A DNA stretch of 6,130 nt. It comes from Bacteroidota bacterium. Its GTDB lineage: Bacteria > Bacteroidota > Bacteroidia > NORP154. Positions 4,866-6,130 of this stretch are shown here, one piece after another. The position numbers were made by a program, and so were the translations under genes. The stretch spans positions 1 to 6,130 of the forward strand of contig NVRZ01000210.1 of the NCBI GenBank assembly GCA_002401055.1. Reading direction: 5' to 3'. Within the stretch, counting starts at the first letter, position 1; every line of letters begins with the position of its first letter. The notes beneath the pieces are model-generated. The model saw nothing but the letters and a program-made list of their open reading frames with translations, had not been told where the DNA came from and searched no databases.

Positions 4866-6130
4866 TTACCGCTTGGTAATCTTAAACTCTACGCGCCGGT
4901 TTAATTGTTTGCCTTTGTCTGTATCATTACTTGCAACTGGCTGCGTTTCTCCATAGCCTACTGCCGTTATTCTGTTTTGCCTAGCGCCTTTTGATTTTAA
5001 ATAGGCAACCACTGATATCGCCCGGTCCTGCGATAAATTGAGGTTGTAATCATCGCTTCCATCGTTATCAGTATGACCACTCAATTCAATGTTTATGGTT
5101 GGATTATCCCTTAAAAATTTCACGACCCTGTCGAGCTCAGGGAAAGAGGCTTCCTTGAGAATCGATCTTCCATATTCAAAGAAAATGTTGTTGAGTCTGA
5201 TAACTTGGTTTATTTCAACTGGTGCCAGGTAGAGATTCTTTTCAATCTCTTCGTATTGCGCAGTTTCAGTAAGGTCCAAGAATTCGTTTATGGCATAAAA
5301 TCCTTTTGCTTTGGCTCTAAAGCCGTATTTTTTACCGTAGGGCAGGACAATTTTATAGGCTCCATTCTCAGGCTCTGATCTTGCAATCCCTAATTCTTCT
5401 CCTTCAGGAAGCAGCTCATAGGTGATTTCTGCCTTGATGGGTTCATTGGTTTTAGCGTTTAATACGTTTCCGGAAACCAGAACTACTGGATTTGGTTTTG
5501 CGCCATCGGGAAGTTTGATACGAAAAATATCTTCAAGGCCTTCTCCGGACCTCCCAGACACAAAGTAGGCGTATTCCCCTGATGCGGGTATGGTGAAGTA
5601 GGCATCCCAGTCAGGTGAATTGATTTTTGGACCCATGTTTACCAAGGGAGCCCAATTGGTCCATGTATCGTCCAAGCGTTTTGTCATCCAAACATCGGTA
5701 CTCCCATAACCTGGGTGGCCAGCAGAAGAAAAATAAAACGTCTTTCCATCCGCAGCCAGAAATGGTGAGCTGTCGTCTACGGAGGTGTTGATAGTTGACC
5801 CTAAATTCTTCGGGCTGCTCCAATTGTTCTCACTCATACGACGGCTTATAAAAATATCCCGCTTGCCATGGCCTTCTTTCATCTGAATAGCCATAAAAAG
5901 AAGGTTTCCGTCGTTTGCCAGAAAAAAGCTCACATAATCACTTCTGTTTTCATACTTATCGATGTTTTGTTTTTTAGGAAAAGTCCAGCCTCCTTTGGTA
6001 CGGTAGCTCATGGAACATCCGGCACCAGGGCTGCCATCTCTGTTGTAGGTGTTGGCGAGAAAAAGCACATTTCCATCAGGGGTAATAGACTTTATAAAAT
6101 TGCTGTTCTTGTTGTTAAGCGGGCTTCCAA
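4866..6130 (-). CDS. PD40 propeller / carboxypeptidase-regulatory-like / OmpA envelope protein; 5' end outside the window
   Basis: The frame is open from the right edge (first full codon at 6128), so 420 C-terminal residues are visible; the in-frame GTG at 6068 is not a likely start because homology continues upstream of it (SITPDGNVLF). Residues 1-208 carry PD40/TolB-like propeller units such as SPFLAADGKTFYFSS and EYAYFVSGRSGEGLEDIFRI. Residues about 215-303 look like a carboxypeptidase-regulatory-like beta-sandwich (VSGNVLNAKTNEPIKAEI). Residues about 311-420 are an OmpA C-terminal domain with IELSGHTDNDG, LNLSQDRAISVVAYL, ITAVGYGE and NRRVEF, the peptidoglycan-binding signature. It should tie the cell wall to the outer membrane or periplasmic partners. 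Domain order matches PorE of the T9SS, whose N-terminal TPR and lipoprotein signal would lie outside the window; Bacteroidota carry many such paralogues, so the T9SS role is not established. The caspase-like gene follows 22 bp downstream. Confidence 0.92.
   Translation of the reverse strand, partial: GSPLNNKNSNFIKSITPDGNVLFLANTYNRDGSPGAGCSMSYRTKGGWTFPKKQNIDKYENRSDYVSFFLANDGNLLFMAIQMKEGHGKRDIFISRRMSENNWSSPKNLGSTINTSVDDSSPFLAADGKTFYFSSAGHPGYGSTDVWMTKRLDDTWTNWAPLVNMGPKINSPDWDAYFTIPASGEYAYFVSGRSGEGLEDIFRIKLPDGAKPNPVVLVSGNVLNAKTNEPIKAEITYELLPEGEELGIARSEPENGAYKIVLPYGKKYGFRAKAKGFYAINEFLDLTETAQYEEIEKNLYLAPVEINQVIRLNNIFFEYGRSILKEASFPELDRVVKFLRDNPTINIELSGHTDNDGSDDYNLNLSQDRAISVVAYLKSKGARQNRITAVGYGETQPVASNDTDKGKQLNRRVEFKITKR

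Noticed and set aside
4866..6068. GTG at 6068 as the start of the OmpA protein
   Set aside because: The frame stays open to the window edge and the propeller motif (SITPDGNVLFLA) spans this codon, so it is internal; no signal peptide follows it.

Overview
The window looks like chromosomal DNA from a Bacteroidota bacterium, most likely a gliding/marine Cytophagales-type lineage. Three things point there: a secreted protein with a type IX secretion (T9SS) sorting domain, an exported PD40/OmpA protein of the kind abundant in that phylum, and start codons preceded by A/T-rich leaders without Shine-Dalgarno sequences. The genus cannot be fixed from the sequence alone.

Layout, left to right. Plus strand: the C-terminal three quarters of a concentrative nucleoside transporter (1-951, 5' end outside the window), then thyA (961-1755) only 9 bp downstream. 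A 258-bp spacer follows, with a candidate promoter and an imperfect 31-bp-period direct repeat. Next is a T9SS-targeted protein predicted to fold as a seven-bladed propeller (2014-3438), a 98-bp spacer with a 12-bp palindrome, and folA (3537-4046). Minus strand, convergent with folA and only 2 bp from it: an exported caspase-like cysteine peptidase (4049-4843), preceded on its own strand by a PD40-propeller/CRD/OmpA protein (4866-6130, 5' end outside the window). The last two are 22 bp apart and probably co-transcribed.

How the genes relate. The transporter, ThyA and DHFR form a thymidylate/folate theme: nucleoside import, dUMP to dTMP with production of dihydrofolate, and reduction of dihydrofolate back to tetrahydrofolate. 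The secreted propeller gene sits between thyA and folA, has its own leader, and is probably a later insertion or a lineage-specific neighbour. The minus-strand pair is a cell-envelope module: a peptidoglycan-binding OmpA protein with a propeller and a signal-peptide-bearing caspase homologue. Its function is not known from sequence. The exported caspase next to a PorE-like OmpA protein and the ring-closed propeller cargo are the most notable items. No RNA genes, CRISPR arrays, insertion sequences or attachment sites were seen. No clearly new defence or mobile system is supported.
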